Of a stretch of DNA of 7,080 bases, positions 1 to 6,617 are shown one piece after another. Source of the DNA: Candidatus Cloacimonadota bacterium. GTDB lineage: Bacteria > Cloacimonadota > Cloacimonadia > Cloacimonadales > Cloacimonadaceae. The position numbers and the translations under genes were made by a program. Below the pieces are notes generated by a model. The model saw only the letters and a list, made by a program, of their open reading frames with translations, made no database searches and was not told the origin of the DNA. Where the stretch lies: NCBI GenBank assembly GCA_028683635.1, contig JAQUHL010000100.1, positions 1-7,080 of the forward strand, written 5' to 3'. Every line of letters starts with the position of its first letter. Position 1 is the first letter of the stretch.

Positions 1-267
1 ACAGATGAGGACGAAGTCATCGAAGCCACCGGCTATGAACTGGGTCTCTTCGATACCGTTTATTTGAGACAGGGTCATTATGATGATCCTTCAGGACACA
101 TTGTCGGAGATACCACGGGCTGGGGAGTGAATCTGCACTACAAAAAGCTGATATCCTTTTCTTACAATTATGCCGAATTCCCGGGTGGAGATTTGCAAAA
201 AACCCAGACTTCGGCAGATTATGCCGTTTCGATAGATTTTATGCGCCTGGGAGCAATGTTCAGATAA
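1..267 (+). CDS. C-terminal end of a probable outer-membrane beta-barrel protein (PorV/PorQ-like), 5' end outside window
   Basis: An open frame runs from the first base of the window to a TAA at 265-267, giving the last 88 residues of a longer protein. The visible part alternates polar and hydrophobic or aromatic residues in short strands separated by Gly/Asp/Asn turns, for example GYELGLFDTVYLRQGHYDD, then GWGVNLHYKK, LISFSYNYAEF and a final strand DYAVSIDFMRLGAMFR. This is the pattern of the last strands of a membrane beta-barrel with a Phe near the C-terminus. The strand-turn wording resembles the PorV/PorQ-like barrel family common in FCB bacteria, but that family call is inference. A TTG at 64 is an internal codon, not a credible start, because the frame is open upstream. 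The gene converges on the operon to its right with no intergenic base between the two stops. Confidence 0.6.
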   Translation, partial: TDEDEVIEATGYELGLFDTVYLRQGHYDDPSGHIVGDTTGWGVNLHYKKLISFSYNYAEFPGGDLQKTQTSADYAVSIDFMRLGAMFR

Positions 268-1212
268 TCAGATACCCGGAATTTCGCTGCCCGGCCTGGA
301 TTTGAATATTTCTTTCCAGCGGGAAAAGCGATCGAGAACATCTCCCATAACCTCAAATATGGTATTGCGCTGGTTATCTATCATCAGGACATAGCGTTTG
401 GGAGAAAACTCGGCAAATTTGAGATTCGTGACCTTGTCCATAGTCTGGTAAACATTCACTTCGCAAAGGGGTGTGTTCAGCCCTTGCAGGTACTCCCCGT
501 TTTCGCCATCGAAGAAGGATCTCGTTTCCAGTGAAGCGAGGATATTGACGATCCTGGCGATCTGCCTGTTTGTATAGTGAATCTCAAATTCTTCCTGGGC
601 GTCACGAAAAGTCCAGATTCCCTGGTTGTTGATTAGAGTATATTTCTGGTTATAGGTAAGCACATCAATCCTGGTAATATCTTTCTCTTCAATCTTCAGG
701 AGCCGGGGATCACGCCAGTACCCGAGATCCAGATCATAGACATTGGCGATTTTTCTTTGGATCTGGTAAATCCTCTCGTCGCCCTGATAGCGGAAGTAAT
801 CGAAGGGATTGCCGATGTTTCCCACCAAAACGTGAGTGTGCAGCTTCTGGCGTTTGTCATAGACCTTGATCTGCATCCGGGTGGAATCGCTCAGGTTATA
901 GCTCTCAAAATAGTTCTTCCCCTCTGCCATGACGACCGGTGAATAGGTGGCGGTGATTACATCTCTGAAGAAGGCAGTAAACATATCGGGATCAATATCC
1001 CAGACGATGGGTTCGATGATCTGCCACTTGCCTTCCAGGTAGGCGATGGCAATGGTTTGATCGGGGTGTACAAGCTCGATCTTTCCAATCTTTAGAGAAT
1101 CGATGGGGAAGATGGGAAGGGGTTTCTCCACCGGCCTCTGTTTTCGCAGAGCCAGCCACAGGCCCACCAGAACCACCACTGCGATGAGCAGAATATACTT
1201 AAGCCTTTTCAT
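268..1212 (-). CDS. DUF4340 domain protein, last gene of the Gld-like ABC operon
   Basis: This 314-residue protein has a short basic N-terminus (MKRLKY) and one hydrophobic segment at about residues 6-22. That is followed by a long soluble beta-rich region, so it is probably inner-membrane anchored with its bulk in the periplasm. The body carries the repeated 'trait-like' strands of DUF4340 proteins, such as KIELVHPDQTIAIAYLEGKW near residues 43-62, and a second similar unit around DITRIDVLTYNQKYTLINNQ. DUF4340 proteins are commonly encoded beside GldF/GldG-type ABC genes, as here; their biochemical role is not established. The ATG at 1212 is supported by an AGGAG ribosome site about 4 nt upstream. 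The start lies inside the 3' end of the GldG-like gene (14-nt overlap), which points to translational coupling. Its TGA stop abuts the stop of the + strand gene at 267. Confidence 0.8.
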   Translation of the reverse strand: MKRLKYILLIAVVVLVGLWLALRKQRPVEKPLPIFPIDSLKIGKIELVHPDQTIAIAYLEGKWQIIEPIVWDIDPDMFTAFFRDVITATYSPVVMAEGKNYFESYNLSDSTRMQIKVYDKRQKLHTHVLVGNIGNPFDYFRYQGDERIYQIQRKIANVYDLDLGYWRDPRLLKIEEKDITRIDVLTYNQKYTLINNQGIWTFRDAQEEFEIHYTNRQIARIVNILASLETRSFFDGENGEYLQGLNTPLCEVNVYQTMDKVTNLKFAEFSPKRYVLMIDNQRNTIFEVMGDVLDRFSRWKEIFKSRPGSEIPGI

Positions 1213-2794
1213 AACGCTCCTGGATTTTCTTGCGCTTTCTCACGGTTCGGATGTGGATGTTTACACCCAGGATGGCAAGCCCCAAAAGGGGTAGGGTGAT
1301 GATCAGGGCTTTAATGCCCTGCTTAAGTACCAGTTCAGTTTCGGCGATCTCGATGCTATCCGGATTCCTGCGGCTCAGATATTCTCTCAGATCGAAGCTG
1401 CTGCTTTCGATGCTGCGGGAACGGATATTAATCATGGATTCATTGCCCAGAAGATAGTCTATGGCATTGAGGACTATGAAGAAACGATCCAGATACTCTT
1501 CCTTGTCTGCGTCCACGATTAGCTCGCTATCGCTGAACAGCACAATCTGAGCTTCGTCGGTCTCGGCCTTGAAGTTTTCGGGAAAGCCAGGTCCCCGGCC
1601 GGCAAAATAGCTGGTCAATCTTCCCTTCAATAGAGCTCCCACAGTCTGAGGAGGCAGCGGGAACATCGCAGGAGATGGGTTTTGGAACATCTGGATCTCG
1701 GGCATGAAGTCCGGCCCTTTAAGCAGCGCTGAGTTATATGAAGTCTGTAATATCGGTGTAAACGAGGATTTATCCTTACCTGTATACTCGATGGGAGAGG
1801 CGAGGTAAAGCACGATATTGCTGATGTTTTGGGTGATTATGCTGTTGTCGTTTCCCTTGACCACGGGATGGACGGGATAGGGGCTTTTCATGGCGGCAGA
1901 TATGCCCTGGCGGTAATCGCAGGTATAATCCATCACGAGGTGGGGTTGGATATCCAAACCATAATGAGCCAAAAGATCGAAGATATTGGAGGGTATCTCG
2001 CTGAGCGCATAGGCATCCGGGGTGACCCGTTCCTGTAAAAAGACCACCTTGCCGCCGTGCATGATATACTGATCCAGATTGTAGAGCTGAACCGCTGAAA
2101 GCGAATCCAGGGTACCGATAAAGAGCAGCACCTTGGCTGGCTCGGGGGATACAAACAGGTCTGCTTCAAAAGCCCGGAAATTTCTGTTCATGCTTTCTTC
2201 AAAGCGATCAGCCTTCATATTCTGATAGGTGGAATCGCTGAACACAGCAACCAGGGGAAGATCGTCACTTTTGAGTTCCTGGATGCGGGTGCTGATCTCA
2301 TATTCAATCCGGTGCTCGATCCCGGGCCCGATATTCAGCGCGCTCATCCTACCCAAATACTCGATGCTTAAGCCAAAGATGGCCTGCTTATAGGAGATCT
2401 GGTCGTTCTCATCATAGCTCTGATAGACGATATAGTTCAATCCGGCAGATTTCGCCTTGGAGATAAACTCTTGCCGGTTTGCATTGTTAACATATTCAAA
2501 AAAGAAGCGGTTGCCTCCGCGTACCTGATATTCGCCCAACAAGTCTTTCAAATATCTGTTAGCTCCGGATAAGGAAGTTGGCAGATCACTGGAGGCATAG
2601 ACCTTGACGATCATATTCCCCTTGAGGTTTGCCACTGCCTCCCGGCTGGCTTTTCCCAGCTTGAAGAGCTTACCTTTGGAGAAATCCAGGCGGAAATAGA
2701 AGAAGGATCCCACCAAATTTAGAGAGACCAGCAGCGCGAGCATCAGCAGCGAGGAAAAGAGGATTGATCTGGTTTTCTTGGTTTGCTTTTCCAT
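1199..2794 (-). CDS. GldG-like ABC transporter auxiliary protein (ABC_transp_aux family)
   Basis: This 531-residue protein has one N-terminal membrane segment (about 11-34), a large extracytoplasmic region and one C-terminal membrane segment (about 493-515) ending in a basic tail. Family landmarks are visible. RLDFSKGKLFKL at 35-46 corresponds to the 'R-D-T-x-x-K-x-y-x-L' start of GldG-like domains. IEYEISTRIQEL lies at about 163-174. LDQYIMHGGKVVFL at about 240-253 matches the 'l-x-x-Y-l-x-x-G-G-k' motif. IVLFSDSEL occurs further on, and LNAIDYLLGNESMINIRSRS lies near 442-461. In Bacteroidota, GldG works with GldF and GldA in gliding and secretion. Outside gliding bacteria the same architecture is an ABC-2 accessory of unknown substrate. 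The gene starts 1 nt after the permease stop, with GGAGAGG just upstream of the ATG. I do not assign the gldG symbol because gliding is not shown here. Confidence 0.85.
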   Translation of the reverse strand: MEKQTKKTRSILFSSLLMLALLVSLNLVGSFFYFRLDFSKGKLFKLGKASREAVANLKGNMIVKVYASSDLPTSLSGANRYLKDLLGEYQVRGGNRFFFEYVNNANRQEFISKAKSAGLNYIVYQSYDENDQISYKQAIFGLSIEYLGRMSALNIGPGIEHRIEYEISTRIQELKSDDLPLVAVFSDSTYQNMKADRFEESMNRNFRAFEADLFVSPEPAKVLLFIGTLDSLSAVQLYNLDQYIMHGGKVVFLQERVTPDAYALSEIPSNIFDLLAHYGLDIQPHLVMDYTCDYRQGISAAMKSPYPVHPVVKGNDNSIITQNISNIVLYLASPIEYTGKDKSSFTPILQTSYNSALLKGPDFMPEIQMFQNPSPAMFPLPPQTVGALLKGRLTSYFAGRGPGFPENFKAETDEAQIVLFSDSELIVDADKEEYLDRFFIVLNAIDYLLGNESMINIRSRSIESSSFDLREYLSRRNPDSIEIAETELVLKQGIKALIITLPLLGLAILGVNIHIRTVRKRKKIQERYEKA

Positions 2795-2795
2795 C

Positions 2796-3518
2796 TTACC
2801 TCTCCGACATCAGGTTTTGGCTTTTTAGTTTCAGTTCCGAGAGGATATTGAACCCGGTCATCAGACTTAGCAGATAGATCAGATCCCTGCTATCCACCAC
2901 TCCTTTCTGGAAGTTCTGATAGTGATAGTCGATGCTGATAAACTGGAAAATCCTGAGGAACTGGGGTGGGATAATGGGGATCATGAACTGCACGATATAC
3001 ATCAGGGCGCAAATTCCCAGGCCTAACACGAAAGCCAGCACCTGGTTGGATTGGATGCTCGAGGCAAAGATTCCCACCGAGGTATATACCCCCCCGATCA
3101 GAAGCAGGCCCAGATATCCGCAGGCGATTGCTCCAAAATCTATTCCTCTGCCAAATATAACCAGGATAACCAGATAGAAGAGGGTGAGAGCCATGGCAAT
3201 GAATACCAGTGCCCAACTTGCCAGAAACTTTCCCCAGACCACGGAACTCAACCGGATGGGGGAAACGGAAAGTACTTCGAAGGTTCCGCTACTCTTCTCC
3301 CTGGCCAGGGTTCCCATCGTGAGGGCAGGAATATAAAAGAGGAAGATCAAATGCATCACACTGAAGAGGGAACGCAGATCTGCCCTGCCTACTTTGAACA
3401 GAGTGGAGGAAAAGATCACTCCCACCACTCCCAGGAAGATGGCAAAGATGAAGTATATGGCCACGGTTCGCAGTGCCACCATGAATTCTTTATTGGCTAT
3501 CAGAAAGGCTTTGCTCAT
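2796..3518 (-). CDS. GldF-like ABC-2 type permease
   Basis: This 240-residue integral membrane protein is typical in length for GldF/NosY-type ABC-2 permeases. Six hydrophobic segments are visible at roughly 18-38, 52-72, 98-122, 127-150, 156-180 and 209-228. Between the second and third segments lies the conserved cytosolic stretch PALTMGTLAREKSSGTFEVL (64-83), followed by SPI. This corresponds to the 'P-x-x-T-M-x-x-x-x-x-E-x-x-x-G-T-x-E-x-L' signature of this permease group, which couples to the ATPase. The ATG at 3518 overlaps the TGA of the upstream ATPase gene in an ATGA arrangement (4 nt), so the two are probably translated together and form one complex. A purine-rich AGGTGGTGGAAG sequence precedes the start. 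It is the only permease in the operon, so the transporter is presumably a homodimer of this protein with two ATPase copies. Confidence 0.88.
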   Translation of the reverse strand: MSKAFLIANKEFMVALRTVAIYFIFAIFLGVVGVIFSSTLFKVGRADLRSLFSVMHLIFLFYIPALTMGTLAREKSSGTFEVLSVSPIRLSSVVWGKFLASWALVFIAMALTLFYLVILVIFGRGIDFGAIACGYLGLLLIGGVYTSVGIFASSIQSNQVLAFVLGLGICALMYIVQFMIPIIPPQFLRIFQFISIDYHYQNFQKGVVDSRDLIYLLSLMTGFNILSELKLKSQNLMSER

Positions 3519-4519
3519 GCTTCCACCACCTCATTACTTGTTTCTTCTGGTTCAATCTCGCCAGCCTCGCTATCTTCAGGGGCTTCTTTTTGCAGATTCC
3601 TGGTCAGGTTGTAAAATACCTCTTCCAGGCTGTGGCGACGGATAAACATGCTCAGGACAAGCCATTTGTGCTTCCGGGCATGCTCACCGACCAGGCGTTT
3701 CAGATCGATGTCTGCGGGTGCGCTCAGTTCGAGGAACAGCTCTTCACCGATCTGTTCATTACGATGGATTTCCAGCTCCGGGATCTGAGCAATCAGCTCC
3801 TCCAGCGCCAGCTTCCCTGCTTCAAGCTCCAGAACAAGCTGCTTGCGGTTGTTAAGCTGGGTTACCAGGAGTTCTTTGTCCTCATCGATGATGATGCTGC
3901 CCCTGTTGATGATCATGATTCTGTCCGAGACCGCTTGAATCTCTTGCATGATGTGGCTTGAAATGAGCACAGTTTTCTCGGAACCAAGCTCAAATATGAG
4001 CTCCCGGATATCGAAGATCTGGTTTGGATCCAGTCCGTTGGTAGGCTCATCCAGGATCAGGATCGGGGGATCGTGCAAAATTGCCTGGGTCAGGCCTGTA
4101 CGCTGTCTGTAACCCTTGGAAAGAGTGCCGATGATTTGCGAGATCACATCTTTGAGCCCGCATTTGTCGATCACGAAATCCAGCCTGGTCTCGAACTGAG
4201 CCTGGTCCAAACCTCTTAAACTGCCCATATAGCGCAGGTAATCATAGACACTCATCTCGTCATAGAGAGCATTGGATTCAGGCAGGTAACCGATCTGCCG
4301 AATACTCTCAAGAGGATGGGTAAAGATGCTTTTCCCATTGATCAGGATTTCACCCGAAGTGGGTTGCAGATAGCCGATCAGCATTCTGAGCGTGGTTGTC
4401 TTTCCGGCTGCATTGGGTCCCAGAAAACCCACGATCTGTCCGCTACCGATCTTGAAACTGATGTCGTTGACAGCCACCAACTCGCCAAACTTGCGGCTGA
4501 GGTTTTTCACTTCTATCAT
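3515..4519 (-). CDS. GldA/CcmA-like ABC transporter ATPase
   Basis: This 334-residue nucleotide-binding subunit should power the adjacent permease from the cytosolic face. All the main motifs are present. Walker A is GPNAAGKTT at 34-42 (GxxxxGKT, with Ala where the usual sequence has Gly). The region after Walker A reads GYLPES, with Glu81 at the Q-loop place, as is frequent in the GldA/CcmA group. The ABC signature is LSKGYRQR (133-140), Walker B is ILILDEP (153-159), the D-loop is GLD (162-164) and the switch His is SSHIM (His189). After the ATPase core come about 100 residues of regulatory-type C-terminal domain and then a Glu-rich tail (about 311-334). The ATG at 4519 has a GGAG site 5 nt upstream. 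It lies 37 nt downstream of the adaptor gene, the only real gap in the operon, and no terminator is visible there. Confidence 0.92.
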   Translation of the reverse strand: MIEVKNLSRKFGELVAVNDISFKIGSGQIVGFLGPNAAGKTTTLRMLIGYLQPTSGEILINGKSIFTHPLESIRQIGYLPESNALYDEMSVYDYLRYMGSLRGLDQAQFETRLDFVIDKCGLKDVISQIIGTLSKGYRQRTGLTQAILHDPPILILDEPTNGLDPNQIFDIRELIFELGSEKTVLISSHIMQEIQAVSDRIMIINRGSIIIDEDKELLVTQLNNRKQLVLELEAGKLALEELIAQIPELEIHRNEQIGEELFLELSAPADIDLKRLVGEHARKHKWLVLSMFIRRHSLEEVFYNLTRNLQKEAPEDSEAGEIEPEETSNEVVEA

Positions 4520-4556
4520 TAGGACTCCATTTTGAGGCTTGAAAACTTGTGTGTAT

Positions 4557-5708
4557 TTACATTCCGAAATTAAAATTCTGAGTCGGTACCGGGGATGCCA
4601 GCGAAATCTGATCTCCTTCCTTAAGACCTGAGATCACTTCCACCATCTGCAGGTCGTTGGCTCCCAGTTTCACGGGTGTGGACACTCCTTTGAATTCAGT
4701 TTTGGCTGCTGTATCCTGGGCTTTGCATGTTTTGGGCATCACATAGACGATATCCTGGTTTTTATCATCCGAAAACACTGCCCGGATGGGGATGACAATG
4801 ACGTCGTCCCGGGATTCGCCGAAAATCGAGATATTTGCCGTCATTCCCGGCTTGGTCTTTTCTCCGCCTGAATTGATGCTGATTTCGACCGGGAAGACTC
4901 TGGCATTGTTATCCAAAATCGCCATGGGAGCGATCTTGATGATTTTGCCCACAAACTCTTCGTAAGGCAGGGCATCGAGGGTAATCCTGGCTTCCTGCCC
5001 CAGCTTGAACTTGTTGATGTCCACCTCGTTGATATTTGATTTGACGATCATTTTATTCAGATCGGCAATCTTCATTACCACGGTACCTTCGCCATAGCCA
5101 CTGGTGCTGGAAACCACCATCTCGCCAACGTTTATCTTTCTTTCGATCACAATCCCGGAAGCTGTGGCATAGACATGGGTAACCTTGGAATCGGTATCGA
5201 GATCACTGATCATGTCGTATTGGGCTTGGGAGCGGGTATACTCGATCCTGGCTCTGTCAAGCTCTTCACTGGCAGCATCATAATCTTTTTGAGTAACAAC
5301 CTTTTGGTTAAGCAGGATTTTCTTTTCGGCCTCGTTTTTAACCGCCAGATCAAGTGCCTGCTTGGCAAGACCAAGCTGGGATTTGGTGTTGAAAAGGGTG
5401 TTTGCCTGGTTGAAATCGGGCTCGATGTCTGCAATTATCTGCCCGGCCCGGACATATTCATTTTCATCAGCATAATAGCGTTTGATCGTACCCGAAACCT
5501 TGGATTTCACGGCTACAACTGTCTGGGGCTGTACTTCTCCCAAAATCTGGATCTGCGAACTGATCTTCCCTCGGGCAACGGTGTGAACTTCTTCGGTAAC
5601 AGCTTGTTTGCCCTTGTTAACTGCTCCCTTTTTGCAGGATTTGGCAACTAACACAACGATCACGATAATTACCAGAACCCCAAACAGCCATTTCCACTTT
5701 TTCTTCAT
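4557..5708 (-). CDS. HlyD/MacA-type periplasmic adaptor (membrane fusion protein), first gene of the operon
   Basis: This 383-residue adaptor begins MKKKWKW, followed by one hydrophobic anchor (8-22). KSC follows the anchor, but the residues before Cys25 do not form a good lipobox, so an uncleaved anchor is more likely. The order is that of membrane fusion proteins. The first half of a lipoyl-like domain (about 62-97) includes VKSKVSGTIKR and VRAGQIIADIEP. A short alpha-hairpin of heptad-like helices spans about 98-168. The second lipoyl half has ATASGIVIERKINVGEMV. A beta-barrel has NEVDINKFKLGQEARITLDA. A membrane-proximal domain has VIPIRAVF and then VISGLKEGDQISL near the C-terminus. Such adaptors link an inner-membrane transporter to an outer-membrane channel. 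The ATG at 5708 is preferred over an in-frame ATG at 5804 because of the AAGGAAG site upstream and because the extra 32 residues lack adaptor character and start within a dispersed repeat. Confidence 0.88.
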   Translation of the reverse strand: MKKKWKWLFGVLVIIVIVVLVAKSCKKGAVNKGKQAVTEEVHTVARGKISSQIQILGEVQPQTVVAVKSKVSGTIKRYYADENEYVRAGQIIADIEPDFNQANTLFNTKSQLGLAKQALDLAVKNEAEKKILLNQKVVTQKDYDAASEELDRARIEYTRSQAQYDMISDLDTDSKVTHVYATASGIVIERKINVGEMVVSSTSGYGEGTVVMKIADLNKMIVKSNINEVDINKFKLGQEARITLDALPYEEFVGKIIKIAPMAILDNNARVFPVEISINSGGEKTKPGMTANISIFGESRDDVIVIPIRAVFSDDKNQDIVYVMPKTCKAQDTAAKTEFKGVSTPVKLGANDLQMVEVISGLKEGDQISLASPVPTQNFNFGM

Positions 5709-5713
5709 TTTTG

Positions 5714-5720
5714 CTTCCTT
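5714..5720 (-). promoter_or_regulatory. Ribosome binding site of the adaptor gene
   Basis: On the - strand the sequence AAGGAAG sits just before the ATG at 5708, with 7 nt between its AGGA core and the start codon. It decides the start: the alternative in-frame ATG at 5804 lies in a repeat and has no comparable site. Direct sequence reading; conventional spacing. Confidence 0.65.
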
Positions 5721-5791
5721 ACATCTTACCAAGCATTGCAATTCCTCTTCAGAAAACCTGCTTATTGTGTCAATGATAAAGATTTGGATAA

Positions 5792-5874
5792 GATCGTTGC
5801 ACATCCCGATTTATCTAAATACAGACATCCAAATATGCTGGTTATGAGGCTTATTTTTTGTAAAGAGTACGCCC
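5792..5874 (+). repeat. Dispersed repeat family A, copy 1
   Basis: First of three same-orientation copies of a roughly 80-bp unit (others at 6115 and 6409). Shared blocks in order are GTTGCACAT, a CGATT-like stretch, AATACAGAC, CCAAATATGCTGGTT, TGAGGCTTA, TGTAAA and GCCC. This copy differs near its right end: a T-rich stretch precedes TGTAAA, and the TCTATTCCC block of the other two is replaced by a shorter sequence. It lies 5' of the adaptor gene and would be in antisense orientation in that operon's upstream region. No function recognised. Confidence 0.75.
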
Positions 5875-5903
5875 ATCAGGGGTGGAGACGTTTCGTCAAC
5901 ACA
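5871..5903 (+). repeat. Divergent copy of hairpin repeat family D
   Basis: AGGGGTGGAGACG, TTT, CGTCAACAC resembles the AGGGGTGGTGACG, TCCT, CGTCACCAC core of the two copies at 6513 and 6618. The arms still pair as GACG/CGTC and GTG/CAC around a mismatched pair of positions. It follows directly on the end of repeat A copy 1, just as D copy 1 follows A copy 3. Confidence 0.45.
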
Positions 5904-5904
5904 G

Positions 5905-5960
5905 AGCCCCTTGCGGGCGCAATATCATAGGCAGGGTGTGCAGCGCAGCGGAACCCCTGT
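5905..5960 (+). repeat. Palindromic repeat family B, copy 1 (+ orientation)
   Basis: A 56-bp element that differs from the copy at 5988-6043 at a single base. It has two foldable parts: a small GCCC/GGGC hairpin at the left, the linker AATATCATAG, then a larger inverted segment bounded by CAGGG and CCCCTG with a GC-rich middle. Inverted relatives lie at 6311-6364 and 6704-6755. This resembles REP-type intergenic elements. Whether it acts as DNA or as RNA structure is not shown by the sequence. Confidence 0.8.
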
Positions 5961-5987
5961 GTATGGCCACCTCACAACCACCAATCA

Positions 5988-6043
5988 AGCCCCTTGCGGG
6001 CGCAATATCATAGGAAGGGTGTGCAGCGCAGCGGAACCCCTGT
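5988..6043 (+). repeat. Palindromic repeat family B, copy 2 (+ orientation)
   Basis: Matches copy 1 at 55 of 56 positions; the single difference is C at 5932 against A at 6015. The copies start 83 bp apart, separated by 27 bp that include ACCTCACAACCA, the exact reverse complement of part of repeat A copy 2. The near-identity implies recent duplication or ongoing homogenisation. Confidence 0.8.
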
Positions 6044-6060
6044 ATAACGAACCCAAAAAC

Positions 6061-6100
6061 CTCACAGAGAGCCCCGTAGGCGGCGACATAATATTGTGAG
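6061..6100 (+). repeat. Truncated family B-like hairpin bounded by CTCACA/TGTGAG
   Basis: The block contains AGCCCCGTAGGCGGCGACATAAT, matching the left hairpin and linker start of family B but lacking the CAGGG...CCCCTG half. It is framed by an inverted repeat, CTCACA at 6061-6066 and TGTGAG at 6095-6100. The CTCACA edge also occurs in the spacer between B copies 1 and 2 and, inverted, inside repeat A. Confidence 0.5.
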
Positions 6101-6114
6101 ACGCTCCATCGAAA

Positions 6115-6199
6115 GTCCGTTGCACATCCAGATTAATCGAAATAAAGACTTCCCAATATGCTGGTTGTGAGGTTTATATTTGTAAATCTATTCCCGCCC
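6115..6199 (+). repeat. Dispersed repeat family A, copy 2
   Basis: Carries GTTGCACAT, AATAAAGACTTCC, CAATATGCTGGTTGTGAGG and TGTAAATCTATTCCCGCCC. The last block is identical to copy 3 over the stretch from TGTAAA to GCCC. It is followed by about 60 bp (6200-6260) in which I recognise nothing. Confidence 0.78.
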
Positions 6200-6261
6200 T
6201 CTTGAGACGAAGTTGAAAAGGCATTGGGATCCGGACAAGGTGTTTGGAATGCAGCAGGAGT

Positions 6262-6307
6262 GATGTCGCCCCTGACGGGGCTTGAGTGCTGGTTGTGGGG
6301 TTGCGCT
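6262..6307 (-). repeat. Partial family B-like element (- orientation) with a perfect GCCCC/GGGGC hairpin
   Basis: On the - strand this reads CCCCACAACCA, a short spacer, CAAGCCCC, GTCA, GGGGCGACAT. That matches the sequence leading into B copy 2 (CTCACAACCA, spacer, CAAGCCCC, hairpin) but lacks the CAGGG...CCCCTG half. The hairpin at 6268-6281 has five perfect pairs around TGAC. It lies 4 bp from an inverted full-length B copy. Confidence 0.5.
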
Positions 6308-6310
6308 TGT

Positions 6311-6364
6311 ACAGGGGTTACGCTTCGCTCCACGCCCTGCCTATGATATGCCGCCCGTTGGGCT
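6311..6364 (-). repeat. Palindromic repeat family B, copy 3 (- orientation)
   Basis: The reverse complement begins AGCCCAACGGGCGGC, continues ATATCATAGGCAGGG, then a GGAGCGAAGCG middle, and ends AACCCCTGT. The layout is the same as copies 1 and 2, with substitutions in loops and paired positions. The left hairpin is GCCC/GGGC with a 3-nt loop, so the fold survives sequence change. Confidence 0.75.
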
Positions 6365-6383
6365 AAGGTATTCCAAACCACTA

Positions 6384-6406
6384 ACCATTCTCCGTTCACC
6401 ATTCTC
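6384..6406 (+). repeat. Short direct repeat ACCATTCTC, two copies 14 bp apart
   Basis: The 9-mer occurs at 6384-6392 and 6398-6406 with 5 bp between, just left of repeat A copy 3. It may be a slippage duplication. No function inferred. Confidence 0.4.
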
Positions 6407-6408
6407 AA

Positions 6409-6494
6409 AGATTGTTGCACATTCCGATTCATTTGAATACAGACTTCCAAATATGCTGGTTGTGAGGCTTAGCAATGTAAATCTATTCCCGCCC
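6409..6494 (+). repeat. Dispersed repeat family A, copy 3
   Basis: Carries AGATTGTTGCACAT (copy 1 has AGATCGTTGCACAT), AATACAGACTTCC, AAATATGCTGGTTGTGAGG, CTTA, then TGTAAATCTATTCCCGCCC. All three A copies have the same orientation, unlike family B. Copies 1 and 3 are each followed by a family D element. Confidence 0.8.
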
Positions 6495-6512
6495 ACCACC
6501 CTAAAAGGAGTA

Positions 6513-6566
6513 GAGCTTCGCTCGACAGCCCAAATAGGGGTGGTGACGTCCTCGTCGCCACAAAGG
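6513..6566 (+). repeat. Hairpin repeat family D, copy 1
   Basis: Bases 6520-6566 match 6630-6676 at 46 of 47 positions. The core GTGGTGACG, TCCT, CGTCGCCAC folds with one mismatch. A second small hairpin, GAGC, TTC, GCTC, lies at 6513-6523, just left of the conserved block. Confidence 0.75.
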
Positions 6567-6570
6567 CTAT

Positions 6571-6606
6571 ATGCTTTCTGAACAGGTAATGCTTTCTGTA
6601 CAAGCA
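6571..6606 (+). repeat. Imperfect 18-bp tandem duplication
   Basis: Two consecutive 18-bp units, both beginning ATGCTTTCTG (6571-6580 and 6589-6598). The remaining eight bases are related (AACAGGTA against TACAAGCA). It fills most of the gap between the two D copies. Likely slippage; no function recognised. Confidence 0.5.
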
Positions 6607-6617
6607 AACCGTTGCTT

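Noticed and set aside
3051..3614. 187-codon + strand frame opposite the permease and ATPase genes
   Set aside because: Antisense shadow of two well-supported genes; low-complexity, Gly/Ser/His-rich composition and no recognisable family.
5175..5651. 158-codon + strand frame opposite the adaptor
   Set aside because: Mirror frame of a clear membrane fusion protein; no ribosome site or independent support.
5768..5773. TTGACA on the - strand upstream of the adaptor (perfect -35 consensus)
   Set aside because: No acceptable -10 hexamer at 16-18 nt spacing, and promoter consensus in this lineage is uncertain; could be chance.
5764..5774. Small dyad ATTG-TGT-CAAT upstream of the adaptor as a possible operator
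   Set aside because: Arms of only 4 bp; no second site and no match to a regulator I can name with confidence.
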